This document shows positions 38,696-38,739 of a stretch of 38,739 bases of DNA, piece by piece. Positions within the stretch are counted from its first letter, which is position 1. Each line of letters starts with the position of its first letter. This DNA comes from Actinomycetes bacterium (GTDB lineage Bacteria > Actinomycetota > Thermoleophilia > RBG-16-64-13): contig JAJZQZ010000006.1 of the NCBI GenBank assembly GCA_021802965.1, positions 1-38,739 of the forward strand. The letters run 5' to 3'. Position numbers and translations under genes: made by a program. The notes under the pieces are model-generated. The model was given only the letters and a program-made list of their open reading frames with translations, was not told the DNA's origin and searched no databases.

Positions 38696-38739
38696 CGGGG
38701 GCTCGCTCGCACCCCGGCGCCTTGTCGATCAGGCGTGGG

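Overview
High-GC bacterial chromosome segment centred on the replication origin, probably from a deep-branching Actinomycetota-like lineage (inference from gene content). Leftward genes: cobO-FadR/GntR-ynfA, roadblock/LC7, SIMPL lipoprotein, parB-parA-rsmG-mnmG-(MnmG-like paralog)-mnmE-jag-yidC-yidD-rnpA-rpmH. A candidate oriC with five DnaA-box-like sites lies in the ~0.67 kb rpmH to GHKL-gene gap. Rightward genes: GHKL-ATPase/wHTH-dnaA-dnaN-S4-recF-dciA-gyrB-gyrA. Beyond gyrA is an accessory/energy-sensing block: three tandem lipoprotein cytochromes c, PilB/GspE ATPase with MshEN motifs, YugP-type protease, response regulator plus histidine kinase, degenerate CbiA-like protein, CooT-like protein, thioredoxin, chorismate mutase, BFN nuclease, tRNA-Ile(GAT), HD-GYP protein with a c-type heme motif, tRNA-Ala(TGC) and UspA. 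A perfect 16-bp parS lies inside mnmG. The most notable signals are (1) a truncated MnmG-like flavoprotein, lacking the MnmG cysteine motifs, coupled between mnmE and mnmG; (2) a GHKL ATPase fused to a winged helix between the origin and dnaA; (3) a CbiA-family protein that has lost both its P-loop and its glutaminase Cys; (4) a possible redox/c-di-GMP circuit; (5) two small palindromic elements sharing a terminal inverted repeat, one of them between gyrB and gyrA. All calls come from reading sequence and translations; no database searches were run.
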